From positions 2,170,001 through 2,234,000 of the forward strand of contig NZ_CP084703.1 in NCBI RefSeq assembly GCF_020519665.1: 64,000 nucleotides of DNA. The letters are read 5' to 3'. Below are positions 1 through 7,610 of the stretch, one piece after another. The translations under genes were made by a program, and so were the position numbers. Positions within the stretch are counted from its first letter, which is position 1, and every line of letters starts with the position of its first letter. A model generated the notes under the pieces. It saw only the letters and a list, made by a program, of their open reading frames with translations. It was not told where the DNA came from and made no database searches. This DNA comes from Bacillus shivajii. Its GTDB lineage: Bacteria; Bacillota; Bacilli; Bacillales; Salisediminibacteriaceae.

Positions 1-234
1 TGGGTAAATAGCAGCAACTGCTGCTAGTTCTGTCGGTCAAACGAACGTAAAGTCACTTGCATAAAAAAATAAAACGACCCATTTCCCACGTTGTTCTGAT
101 AAATCAACAGATGAAATATCGTTGTTTATTAATGCAGGTGCTGAAAAAAGTGGGGCGGGATCATCCCTTGTTGCTCGAAAAGGCTGATGGAATAATTCTG
201 GGTTAGTCACATGTAGTTCTTTCTTATTGTACAT
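1..234 (-). CDS. Selenocysteine-containing peroxiredoxin, N-terminal part (runs off window)
   Basis: AhpC/TSA-type thiol peroxidase that would reduce peroxides in the cytosol. From the ATG at 232-234 (AGGTG ribosome site 8 nt upstream) 65 codons lead to the family signature SDFTFV, then an in-frame TGA at 37-39, then PTELAAVAAIYP in the same frame to the window edge. The peroxiredoxin signature is FTFVCPTE, so the TGA sits exactly at the peroxidatic cysteine (residue 66). Reading continues without another stop. A 7-bp hairpin begins 10 nt after the TGA, as expected for a bacterial SECIS. Peroxiredoxins are an established selenoprotein family, so I read TGA as selenocysteine. Alternatives are a sequencing error or a nonsense mutation; the hairpin and a second selenoprotein-like gene at 36761 argue against both. 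Gene prediction would stop it at 65 residues. The C-terminus lies outside the window. Confidence 0.88.
9..26 (-). promoter_or_regulatory. Putative bacterial SECIS hairpin for the peroxiredoxin UGA
   Basis: On the minus strand, directly after the UGA at 37-39, the RNA can form UAGCAGC-AGUU-GCUGCUA: a perfect 7-bp stem with a 4-nt loop. The loop starts 18 nt after the UGA (17 nt between) and has G as its second base. This fits the bacterial SECIS model (loop about 16-37 nt from UGA, short loop with G in one of the first two positions, stem of at least 4 bp). The hairpin is inside the coding sequence, as SelB-dependent elements are in bacteria. Confidence 0.75.
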
Positions 235-418
235 ATAGGCATCACCTTATTTGTAAGATCAAGATAGTATATGCACAAACGACTAAATGTGAAAATAAAG
301 TAAATGAATTTTAAATGGTATAAAAACGATCTTCGTCTTTGTCATATTATATAAAGCATTTTTTATTAATCACTTGTAACCCGAGTAAGTGAAAATCGGT
401 GACTGTAACGTTTTCCCG

Positions 419-449
419 GTGCCAGGCACCAAAGTGCCAGATACCTTTT
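419..449. repeat. Palindromic GGTGCCAGGCACC-type repeat
   Basis: A short palindrome (GGTGCCAGGCACC) followed by AAAGTGCCAGATACC, lying between the divergent peroxiredoxin and dioxygenase genes. A related, inverted and decayed version (GGTATCTGGTAAT...GGCGCCTGACACTTT) is at 50038-50067. Sequences of this kind are scattered through Bacillaceae intergenic regions; function unknown. Confidence 0.5.
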
Positions 450-508
450 TCTTATCAAAAACAACAATCATTTAGAAATCAGCTCATTATCAAAAGGAGA
501 GTATTCAT

Positions 509-1480
509 ATGACATTGAAGCCGTTAAAAGGTATTCATCACGTTTCTGCGATCACTGGAGATGCGGTGAAAAATTACGAATTCTATACAGAAACACTAGG
601 AATGAGACTCGTGAAGAAAACGGTCAATCAAGATGATACATCGATGTACCACTTGTTTTATGCAGATGAAAGAGGAAACCCTGGAACAGATTTTACGTTT
701 TTTGAAATTCCTCAAGCTGGTCGAACGTATCAGGGGACAAACTGTATTTCGAATACGTCATTACGAGTCAAAAATGACCAAACATTAACCTATTGGAAAG
801 ACCGATTCGAAAAATCAGGCGTAAATCATAAAGAGATTACTACGGAAAACGGAAGAGCAATCCTTCGTTTTGAAGATTTTGAAGGTCAACGAATGACACT
901 CGTTTCTGACGAACAAACCCGGGGAGTAGCAGCTGGCCAACCGTGGGCGAAAAGTCCAGTACCAGGCGAAAATGGTATTACCGGCCTTGGACCAGTTACA
1001 TTAACTGTGTCTCGTCCAGAGCGGACGGCTAAAGTTTTAACAGAAATTTTAACATTTAAAGAAGTAGCTTCCTTTGTAAATGAGGAAGGGAATGATGTTC
1101 TCGTTTTTGAAACTGGAGAAGGTGGAACTGGAGCGGAAGTCCATGTTGAAACGTTGAAAGATGCGCAAAGAGAAAGGCCCGGTAGAGGGAGTGTACATCA
1201 CGTTGCGTTTCGCGTTGAGTCAGAAGAAGAATTAAAAAAATGGGTTCAATATTTTGATGAGAGCGGCATTCAAAGCTCAGGGTTTGTAGAGCGTTACTAC
1301 TTTAAATCATTATACTTTAGAGAATCAAACGGAATCCTGTTTGAACTTGCAACAGATGGACCTGGTTTTGCTGTCGATGAGCCAATCGATAAACTTGGCG
1401 AGAGTTTAGCATTACCACCATATTTAGAAGATCAGAGAGAAACAATTGAGGCGAAATTAACCCCTTTAAAAACGAAATAA
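509..1480 (+). CDS. Ring-cleaving dioxygenase, glyoxalase fold (MhqO/MhqA family)
   Basis: Cytosolic vicinal-oxygen-chelate dioxygenase of the type used by Bacillus against catechols and hydroquinones (MhqA/MhqO/MhqE relatives). Two tandem glyoxalase modules are visible: the first begins LKGIHHVSAITGD (residues 6-18), the second from about residue 150 contains GSVHHVAFRV and ends with a FRESNGILFELATDGPGF segment. The histidines of IHHV and VHHV and the Glu of FELA are the expected metal ligands. The length, 323 residues, is typical. ATG at 509 follows AAAGGAG with good spacing. It is a single-gene unit with its own terminator. Relatives are often repressed by the quinone-responsive MarR protein MhqR, but I see no clear operator. 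The exact substrate cannot be read from sequence. Confidence 0.88.
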   Translation: MTLKPLKGIHHVSAITGDAVKNYEFYTETLGMRLVKKTVNQDDTSMYHLFYADERGNPGTDFTFFEIPQAGRTYQGTNCISNTSLRVKNDQTLTYWKDRFEKSGVNHKEITTENGRAILRFEDFEGQRMTLVSDEQTRGVAAGQPWAKSPVPGENGITGLGPVTLTVSRPERTAKVLTEILTFKEVASFVNEEGNDVLVFETGEGGTGAEVHVETLKDAQRERPGRGSVHHVAFRVESEEELKKWVQYFDESGIQSSGFVERYYFKSLYFRESNGILFELATDGPGFAVDEPIDKLGESLALPPYLEDQRETIEAKLTPLKTK

Positions 1481-1484
1481 ATCA

Positions 1485-1527
1485 AAAAGGCCACCGTAGT
1501 CGTTATAAACGTTCGGTGGCTTTTACG
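1485..1527. terminator. Bidirectional terminator between dioxygenase and LysM gene
   Basis: AAAAGGCCACCG ... CGGTGGCTTTT forms a perfect stem with A- and U-rich arms on both sides. It can serve both the plus-strand dioxygenase and the convergent minus-strand LysM gene. Confidence 0.85.
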
Positions 1528-1545
1528 ATGAATTTTTACGATTGT

Positions 1546-2352
1546 TTATTCATTAAAATACACCTTTATTTGAGTTAAGTCTTGAATACTACCGTCCTTC
1601 GCACTTCGAGTATAGACTTGTAAATAACCTTCATCTGTTGCAGGTTGCTCCTCTAAAGTAAGTGTCGTTTCAAATGGAGCATAAACTGGAGCAGCGTATT
1701 GTGCAGTCGTAAATTGTTCGCCTGTTAAACTATTCCCTTGTGCATCAATAACTTGCATTAGGACATTTGCTTCAAAAGCTCTAGCATAACCCGAGATGAA
1801 AACGTCGCTTTCAATGATATCTCCGGGTGAAGGAGCAAACACGGCTATATTTTGTGATGTTGGAAGCGGAATAATTAGTTTCAGTCCTTCATAAAGAACA
1901 TCAGGTGAAATGCTAGGCCTATTTTGATTAGCTGTTAAAATTCCATCGATTGGAACACCTGTTCTCTCAGAAATAGATGCGATCGAATCCCCAGTCTGAA
2001 CAAGGTAAATCATCACAGGCAATCTCAATGGCTGATAAGGAAAAATAAAATTAGGATTTTGTACACCTGATGTTATTCCAGCAATCATGTCTGGGTGCGA
2101 CAAAAATCTTGTCGCGATTTGATACATTGTATCCCCTCGGTTTACAACATAAAGGACCTCATCTTTCCCTAAATAAGCATCCGATATGACTAATAATTGA
2201 CCTGGATAGATGAGTCCTGGGTCTGTAAACGGAGGATATATGCCGTTTGATCGAACAATATCATCGACACTGCTATTATAACGATTGGCTAACGAATATA
2301 AGGTGTCACCATGTTCTACAGTGTGCAGGATATGAGTACCAGGTAATTTCAA
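1546..2352 (-). CDS. LysM repeat protein with C-terminal Gmad2 domain
   Basis: Peptidoglycan- or cortex-binding protein, 268 residues. Three consecutive LysM modules are visible: HTVEHGDTLYSLANRYN, YVVNRGDTMYQIATRF and YLVQTGDSIASISERTG, each with the downstream IxPGQ/LxIP type ending. From about residue 175 a beta-rich segment starting VFAPSPGDIIESDVFISGYA matches the Gmad2 domain, found in Bacillus proteins linked to spore germination. No signal peptide is evident, which fits a mother-cell-made spore-surface protein rather than a Sec-exported one (inference). I chose the TTG at 2352 because an AAAGGAGG site lies 9 nt upstream; the longer frame from 2376 would place that site inside the gene. 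Confidence 0.82.
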   Translation of the reverse strand: MKLPGTHILHTVEHGDTLYSLANRYNSSVDDIVRSNGIYPPFTDPGLIYPGQLLVISDAYLGKDEVLYVVNRGDTMYQIATRFLSHPDMIAGITSGVQNPNFIFPYQPLRLPVMIYLVQTGDSIASISERTGVPIDGILTANQNRPSISPDVLYEGLKLIIPLPTSQNIAVFAPSPGDIIESDVFISGYARAFEANVLMQVIDAQGNSLTGEQFTTAQYAAPVYAPFETTLTLEEQPATDEGYLQVYTRSAKDGSIQDLTQIKVYFNE

Positions 2353-2540
2353 CGCTTTAACCCTCCTTTCTCTCATTCGCTATGTATATGCAAAAGTAGA
2401 ACACATATCTCATACATTTACCGATTGCCATTTTTTGAATTTTTGAACAGTATGATGTTACACTAAATGAAGTCAATAAATTTCTTATGAATTCATCATG
2501 AGAAGTACGGTTTCGATATACATAGAGAGGGGAGAATCAC

Positions 2541-3554
2541 ATGAGCGAGAAGGTAGATAATCAATGTTCCCCACCATTGAGATGGGAAAAGGATGAAGGA
2601 ACTTTAAAGTTCCATGGAGAGGATGCTATTCTCTTTTGGATTGACAATGCTATGAAATCATTTATCGACACGATCGAAGAAGTATCAGGGAATGCAGCTG
2701 CTAAAGTTGTTATGGATACCGCAGGGTTTCGGTTAGGAAGAATTGTAAGTGATTTCTTTAAAGGTGAAGATCCAGATAAAGTTTTATTATCACTCCCAGA
2801 TACTTATGCAACTGCAGGATGGGGAAAACTAGAAGTTGTAACGATCGATGTTGAAAAAAAGACAGCATCAGTACGTATGCAAAATAGCTGGGAATTTAAA
2901 GTCAATCGTCTCCAAGGGAAAGATGGTTGCGGTGCATTTATTCCAGGACACTTTGCCGGTGTACTAACAGGACTTTTTGAAGAAAACATCGGATATGAAA
3001 TTATACATAGTGAAGTAGAAGGGGCAGAATATGATGAGTTTCATTTTGCACCTTCATCAATTTCTCCTGTCCAAAACATTCATGATTATGCTAGGCAACA
3101 AGAGCAGGAAGAAATTCAAAAATTAGAATCAATGGTTGAACAAAGAACGAAAGAATTAACAAATTTAGTGAAGGAAATTTCATCTCCGATTATTCCAGTT
3201 CTTGATAATATTGTCGTAATTCCTTTATTAGGGAAGTTTGATCAGAGCCGTGCTGAAGACATGATGAAAACGACTCTCCATGAATTACCTCGTTTTCAAG
3301 CTTATTATTTAATATTAGATATGACTGGTATGGATAACAAAGTTGATGATTTTACGGTTTCATTAATCCAAAGCTTAACAAAAGCAGCTTCACTACTAGG
3401 AACAAAAAGTATTATTGTAGGTATTTCACCAGAACTAGGCATTAAAATGACAAAATCGGATTACGATTTATCCGGAATTGACTGTTTTTCAACGCTAAAA
3501 CATGCCATTCATTTTGCACTCGCAGAAGACGGAAAAGAAGTAACATCGAAATAA
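2541..3554 (+). CDS. V4R-like sensory domain plus C-terminal STAS domain protein
   Basis: A 337-residue soluble protein. Residues about 20-175 resemble the V4R/XylR-N small-molecule binding fold, including the late GCGAFIPGHFAGVLTGLF stretch. Residues 185-205 are a charged coiled-coil-like linker (EQEEIQKLESMVEQRTKEL). Residues about 210-325 form an STAS domain very like the C-terminus of RsbR-type stressosome proteins (IIPVLDNIVVIPLLGKFDQ, LILDMTGM, ...LLGTKSIIVGISPELG). RsbR paralogues keep phosphorylatable threonines in this domain; a Thr is present in the VDDFTVSL segment and another near IKMTKS. The likely role is an input protein of the stressosome or a free-standing anti-anti-sigma-like sensor. 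Start ATG follows GAGAGGGGAGAATCAC. It is a single-gene unit with a terminator. Confidence 0.7.
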   Translation: MSEKVDNQCSPPLRWEKDEGTLKFHGEDAILFWIDNAMKSFIDTIEEVSGNAAAKVVMDTAGFRLGRIVSDFFKGEDPDKVLLSLPDTYATAGWGKLEVVTIDVEKKTASVRMQNSWEFKVNRLQGKDGCGAFIPGHFAGVLTGLFEENIGYEIIHSEVEGAEYDEFHFAPSSISPVQNIHDYARQQEQEEIQKLESMVEQRTKELTNLVKEISSPIIPVLDNIVVIPLLGKFDQSRAEDMMKTTLHELPRFQAYYLILDMTGMDNKVDDFTVSLIQSLTKAASLLGTKSIIVGISPELGIKMTKSDYDLSGIDCFSTLKHAIHFALAEDGKEVTSK

Positions 3555-3559
3555 GTGAA

Positions 3560-3597
3560 AAGACTAGTTTGTAACTATTACAGACTAGTCTTTTTGC
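3560..3597 (+). terminator. Terminator after the V4R-STAS gene
   Basis: AAGACTAGT ... ACTAGTCTTTTT, a 9-bp stem with a U-rich tail just after the stop codon. Confidence 0.85.
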
Positions 3598-3790
3598 TTT
3601 TATCTCATCACTTTATAGTTGTTTTTTATCTTAGGAGGGCGTGCTTAAAGTCTATATAAATTACGAATAAAGAGGTGAGCGTGTTCCTCGCTTGGATACA
3701 CCCGAGTAAATAATAACACTCTCTGATTAACGTTAAGAAACTTTTTCGATACCGATTTTGTATGAAAGTGTGTTTTAAAGATACCCTTTA

Positions 3791-4321
3791 TCATAATCCC
3801 ATCACATCTTCAGAATAACCTGATTTGTCCAATGAGTTTTTCTTAACAAACGTGTCAATCAACGATGATAATTCGTTTATACATGCTTCTTCATTCCATA
3901 TTGGTGCATCGATCACCAACTGTCGTGATTCAATATCAGCTTGTAATGCTCTCATAATCATTCGAAGCTGGTTCAAAGCATTAATACCACCTTTTCCTCC
4001 ACCAGCAACGGATATCAAGAAAGTAGGTTTATCTTTAAAGAAACTTTTGTTTAAAAAATCTAAGGAATTTTTCAGAGATCCACTCATACCACCATGATAT
4101 TCTGGTGTTATAACAATATAAGCATCTGCTTTTGATACTTTCTCTTTAAACTGGTTAACTATAGGATTATCAGCAGTATGAACTGAGTCATCAAAAAGTG
4201 GTAGCAAATATTCACTAAGGTCAAAATGATTTAAATGGTATTTGTTTGAAAGCCATTGGCCAACTTTACTAGATATCGAGCTCTTTCTCGGTGATCCACT
4301 AATTATTAACATGTTTTTCAT
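3791..4321 (-). CDS. NADPH-dependent FMN reductase (flavodoxin fold)
   Basis: A 176-residue flavoprotein of the NADPH-dependent FMN reductase/azoreductase family. The N-terminus MLIISGSPRKSSISSKV is the phosphate-binding loop of the flavodoxin fold, and VITPEYHGGMSGSLKNSLDFL is the family's flavin-contacting motif. Such enzymes reduce FMN, quinones, azo dyes or chromate with NAD(P)H; the physiological substrate is not readable. The ATG has AAGGCGGAAG upstream. It is transcribed alone on the minus strand. The 190 bp beyond its stop codon, up to the terminator at 3560-3597, hold nothing I recognise. Confidence 0.85.
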   Translation of the reverse strand: MKNMLIISGSPRKSSISSKVGQWLSNKYHLNHFDLSEYLLPLFDDSVHTADNPIVNQFKEKVSKADAYIVITPEYHGGMSGSLKNSLDFLNKSFFKDKPTFLISVAGGGKGGINALNQLRMIMRALQADIESRQLVIDAPIWNEEACINELSSLIDTFVKKNSLDKSGYSEDVMGL

Positions 4322-4448
4322 TGATCTTCCGCCTTTCTTGTTCTCTTTGTTTATAGTATAAGCAAATCAAGAAATGACGGCGTCAGATTAGAAATGTATT
4401 TTCACTCAGCCAAGCACCTGAACTTTTATTACAACTAAAGTCGTAGAA

Positions 4449-4479
4449 ATAAAAATACCCTTGCTTTATAACAAGGGTG
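4449..4479 (-). terminator. Terminator of the two-component operon
   Basis: On the minus strand, ACCCTTGTTATAAAGCAAGGGT is followed by ATTTTTATTT. It lies about 25 nt after the response regulator stop codon. Confidence 0.8.
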
Positions 4480-4501
4480 GCAGTTTATATTGACGAGAAA
4501 T

Positions 4502-5164
4502 TTAGGACATTTCGTTAGATTTATTCAAGCCATGTTTAACTGCAAAGAGGGCGGCTTGCGTACGGTCTTGAACAGGGAGTTTGGCGAAAACATTTGTAAT
4601 GTGTGTTTTAACTGTCTTTTCCGTAATGAAGAGTGTTTCAGAAATTTCTTTGTTATTTTTGCCGTTAGCAATTTGGATTAATACTTCACGCTCGCGTTTA
4701 GTTAAGCTATCAATTGCAGAAGTTTCTTCATCTGTTGGTTTTTGTACTCGCTTTAATAAATGAGTAGCAACTTTCGGATCGATATCTTTCTTGCCTTCAT
4801 AAACATTTTCAATTGCTGCTACTAAGTCATCGGGAGCAGTATCTTTAAGACAATAACCATCAGCACCTGCTTCTATCGCAGAAATGACATGGTCTTCGTC
4901 TTCAAAACTTGTTAAAATAAGAATTTTCACTTCAGGTGCTAACTTCTTCAGTTCTTTTGTTGTTGATACGCCATCCATAATAGGCATAGACAAATCTAGC
5001 AAAATAATGTCTGGCATTTTTTGGTTTGTTTTCAAAAGCTCTAGCAATTCTTTCCCATTTGCGGCTTCTCCAATGATGGAGAATTGTTTCTTTTTTTCTA
5101 AGAAAAATAGAAGGCCTTTTCTTACGACGTGATGATCATCGACAACAATAATATGAATGCTCAA
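4502..5164 (-). CDS. NarL/LuxR-type response regulator
   Basis: A 220-residue response regulator partnered with the kinase just upstream. The receiver domain (residues 1-120) has acidic pair Asp9-Asp10, phospho-acceptor Asp57 in DIILLDLSMP, and the conserved Thr and Lys (ILTSFED, YCLKD). The LuxR-type helix-turn-helix spans about 150-215 (LTKREREVLIQIANGKNNKEI, FITEKTVKTHITNVFAKL). The TTG at 5164 is preferred because AGGTG lies 6 nt upstream and it avoids overlap with the kinase; a longer frame starting at 5263 would overlap the kinase gene. The sequence QDRTQAALFAVKHGL at the end is typical of the LiaR/DegU/YhcR group. Its target genes are unknown. Confidence 0.88.
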   Translation of the reverse strand: MSIHIIVVDDHHVVRKGLLFFLEKKKQFSIIGEAANGKELLELLKTNQKMPDIILLDLSMPIMDGVSTTKELKKLAPEVKILILTSFEDEDHVISAIEAGADGYCLKDTAPDDLVAAIENVYEGKKDIDPKVATHLLKRVQKPTDEETSAIDSLTKREREVLIQIANGKNNKEISETLFITEKTVKTHITNVFAKLPVQDRTQAALFAVKHGLNKSNEMS

Positions 5165-5192
5165 TCGTTTCACCTGCTTTACATGATATTTT

Positions 5193-6293
5193 TTAAAGTG
5201 GGATTGTAACGACCACAGTTGTTCCGAACCCTTCTTTACTCGATATTTGACATGTACCACCAATTAACTTTGATCTTTCCCTCATACTCATTAGCCCTAC
5301 GCCATGATTGTTAGAACCAGTAAAACCATTGCCATTATCTTGTATTTTCATGATCCATTGTTCCTTTGTTTTTTTTATGGTTACGATGGGGTTCAAACAA
5401 TTTGTATGTTTTTTTATGTTATTTAAAGCTTCTTGGGCAATGGTATAAAACGCACATTGCATATGTTCCGGGATTTCAAGCATATTTTCAATATTGATAT
5501 CAATATCAAGCCCAATTTTCACCCCATATTTTTTAATAGAAGCTGGTAAATGATCGTATAAAACATCGGTTTTCAGTTGCCAAATTAATGATTTCATTTC
5601 ACTTAAGGCGTCTTCAGACATATGTTGAATACTTTCTAAACTATTCAAAATTTCTTTATCATTTGTAAGAGATTTTGTCCCGTTTGCGACATACATGATT
5701 GTAAATAGCAACTGATTCACTTGGTCATGTAAATCACGTGCTAACCTGTTTCTTTCTTCAATTACAGTTAGCTTTTTTTCATTTTCGAACAGTTCGATTC
5801 TGTGAAGTGCACTTCCGATTTGAAATGCTACTGATTCCAATATAGATAATTCCTCATTCGTAAATTCCTTTTTGTTAGGTGAGGCTACATTTAATATCCC
5901 ATACATGTTATCTCCTGCTCGTAATGGGATCGATGCGTGGTGTGTAATTCCTTCATTGTCTCCACGCTTAAACGTTATTGCATCTTCAATTCTTTTACAT
6001 TCTATTATGTTTGTCGCTTCTTTTAATCTACCATCTTGGTACCTTTCAACACACCAACAATTACCCTCACACATAAAGCGTTTCTGATTAACGTTCAAGG
6101 CTTCCGGTAAGGATGACGAAGCTCCTAATTGTAATTGTCTTTCATCATTAAAAGTAAAGATCCAACCCGTTTGTAAATTTGTTAATGAAAGCAAGTGTTC
6201 AAGGACAGATTGAAGTAGAGACGTTTGATCAGTTTCTTTATTTAATTTTTCTGAAATCAATTTTAATAGATCTAGTTCTTTGATGTTTTTCAT
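5193..6293 (-). CDS. GAF-domain sensor histidine kinase with Cys-rich motif
   Basis: A cytosolic 366-residue sensor kinase with no membrane segments. Residues about 20-165 form a GAF domain, residues 180-250 the HisKA_3 dimerisation domain with phospho-acceptor His189 in ERNRLARDLHDQ, and the rest the HATPase domain (NNIKKH, DNGNGF, GVGLMSMRER, GFGTTVVV). The GAF domain has four cysteines in a CX3CXCX17C arrangement (Cys75, 79, 81, 99). In Staphylococcus AirS (YhcS), a related GAF kinase, similar cysteines bind an Fe-S cluster that senses oxygen or redox state, so this pair may be a redox sensor (inference). ATG 6293 is chosen; the GTG at 6305 lies within the ribosome binding site. It is followed 28 nt later by the response regulator gene. 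Confidence 0.85.
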   Translation of the reverse strand: MKNIKELDLLKLISEKLNKETDQTSLLQSVLEHLLSLTNLQTGWIFTFNDERQLQLGASSSLPEALNVNQKRFMCEGNCWCVERYQDGRLKEATNIIECKRIEDAITFKRGDNEGITHHASIPLRAGDNMYGILNVASPNKKEFTNEELSILESVAFQIGSALHRIELFENEKKLTVIEERNRLARDLHDQVNQLLFTIMYVANGTKSLTNDKEILNSLESIQHMSEDALSEMKSLIWQLKTDVLYDHLPASIKKYGVKIGLDIDINIENMLEIPEHMQCAFYTIAQEALNNIKKHTNCLNPIVTIKKTKEQWIMKIQDNGNGFTGSNNHGVGLMSMRERSKLIGGTCQISSKEGFGTTVVVTIPL

Positions 6294-6399
6294 TACGTAA
6301 AACACTCCTTTTGAAGGAATACCTTTATACTACACGAAAAATGACTCGTTTGTGGTAAAATAACAATATTTGATGTGAACGAACATAAAAGGAGATTAA

Positions 6400-7284
6400 A
6401 TGATGGAACAAAAATCACTATTACTAATCGATGGTTTTAACTTATTAAGTCGAGGCTATTTTGCAACTTCATTTGGAAAAAGTGACGATGAACTTCAAAA
6501 AAATAGCAAAGGGCAGTATGTGAATGGATTAAGAGTCTTTTTTCAGAAGCTTTTCAACTTAATTTCCGAGCACGATATTTCGCATGTAGCAGTTGCTTGG
6601 GATGTGAAAAGGGATGAAACAAAGCGAAGTCAAATGCATGAATTTTATAAAGCACAACGTAATGATTTACCAGAACCGTTGATCGAGCAATATCATACGT
6701 GTACGGAAGTACTTGAGCAAATGGGGATTAGCCAAATCACTGTCCCATCATACGAAGCAGATGATGTTATAGGTGCTCTTGCAACGAGGTGGAGTAATGA
6801 ATACGAAGCTCCTTGTTATATTTACAGTAATGATAAAGATTTGTATCAACTATTAAATGAACATGTATCACAAATCCTTTCGATAAAAAAACAAGAGACC
6901 GTTTATACAATTAATCATTTTGAAGATGAATTTGGCATTGCTGCACATCAATGGGTAGACGTTAAAGCACTGTTAGGTGATAAAAGTGACAACATTCCAG
7001 GGTGTCCTGGTGTCGGAGAAAAATCAGCACTGCCATTAATCCAACAATATGGCTCTGTCGAAGATTTATATGAACAAATTGAAGAACTCGATCAAAAATT
7101 TAACCGTTATAAGAAAAAGCTCATTAATGGTAAGGAAACATCATTTATTAGTAAACAATTAGCACAAATTATTTGTGAAATCGATGAAATAGAACAGTTG
7201 TTATTTGATGAGTTAGCGTTTCACTTTAATGAAGATAAGGTACGACAAGGCTTAAATGAAATTGAATTAAAGATTCGGTTGTAA
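6400..7284 (+). CDS. ypcP: 5'-3' exonuclease (YpcP/FEN family)
   Basis: A 294-residue stand-alone version of the polymerase I 5'-nuclease domain. It would remove RNA primers and flaps at Okazaki fragments. Metal-binding motifs of the family are visible: LLLIDGFNLLSRGYFA near the N-terminus, VPSYEADDVIGALA (about residues 125-138), YSNDKDLYQLL, and the helix-hairpin-helix region VKALLGDKSDNIPGCPGVGEKSA (about 188-210). Bacillus subtilis has the same free-standing protein in addition to PolA. Two adjacent ATGs follow AAAGGAG; either is possible. Divergent from the sensor kinase, with a terminator downstream. Confidence 0.88.
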   Translation: MMEQKSLLLIDGFNLLSRGYFATSFGKSDDELQKNSKGQYVNGLRVFFQKLFNLISEHDISHVAVAWDVKRDETKRSQMHEFYKAQRNDLPEPLIEQYHTCTEVLEQMGISQITVPSYEADDVIGALATRWSNEYEAPCYIYSNDKDLYQLLNEHVSQILSIKKQETVYTINHFEDEFGIAAHQWVDVKALLGDKSDNIPGCPGVGEKSALPLIQQYGSVEDLYEQIEELDQKFNRYKKKLINGKETSFISKQLAQIICEIDEIEQLLFDELAFHFNEDKVRQGLNEIELKIRL

Positions 7285-7337
7285 GTGTGGAAGGTATTTG
7301 TTTAGTTGATTTATTTATAACGGAATAGATAAGTGAT

Positions 7338-7384
7338 AAAAGTGAGTGTCTCAAAACAAAAGTTTAGCAGACACTCACTTTTAT
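7338..7384 (+). terminator. Terminator after ypcP
   Basis: AAAGTGAGTGTCT ... AGACACTCACTTTTA forms a 12-13 bp stem with U-rich tail, separating ypcP from the symporter pair. Confidence 0.85.
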
Positions 7385-7504
7385 ATGTAGAATATTCTAT
7401 ATATTTTAAAAATAAAGATAAGTGTGTTACGGTAGGAAACAAAGTAAATAGGCCTATATTTGATGCTGGATTTATTAGATCACTTTTTCGAAGGGGGTGT
7501 ATGA

Positions 7505-7609
7505 ATGGGAGCGGGTTTAACAGGAGCTACAGCATTTTGGCTTTTTGGTCCGATGATCACACTCGTTATTTTATCAATCATAACATTCTTTACTGAAAGG
7601 AGAGAATAA
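7505..7609 (+). CDS. Symporter small accessory membrane peptide (34 aa)
   Basis: A 34-codon gene starting MGAGLTGATAFWLFGPM and ending FFTERRE. It has one membrane segment (about residues 8-29) followed by a charged tail. An AGGGGGTG ribosome site lies 5 nt upstream of the ATG. The stop codon at 7607-7609 is 1 nt from the TTG start of putP, so the two are very likely co-translated. Short hydrophobic peptides with a W-x-FGP-type core directly upstream of sodium:solute symporters are annotated in other bacteria as symporter small accessory proteins; the role (assembly or activity of the transporter) is inferred. Too short for most gene callers. Confidence 0.75.
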   Translation: MGAGLTGATAFWLFGPMITLVILSIITFFTERRE

Positions 7610-7610
7610 T

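Noticed and set aside
7333-7596. 87-codon plus-strand frame upstream of putP
   Set aside because: It starts in the terminator hairpin, has no homology, and overlaps the better supported 34-residue peptide gene in another frame.
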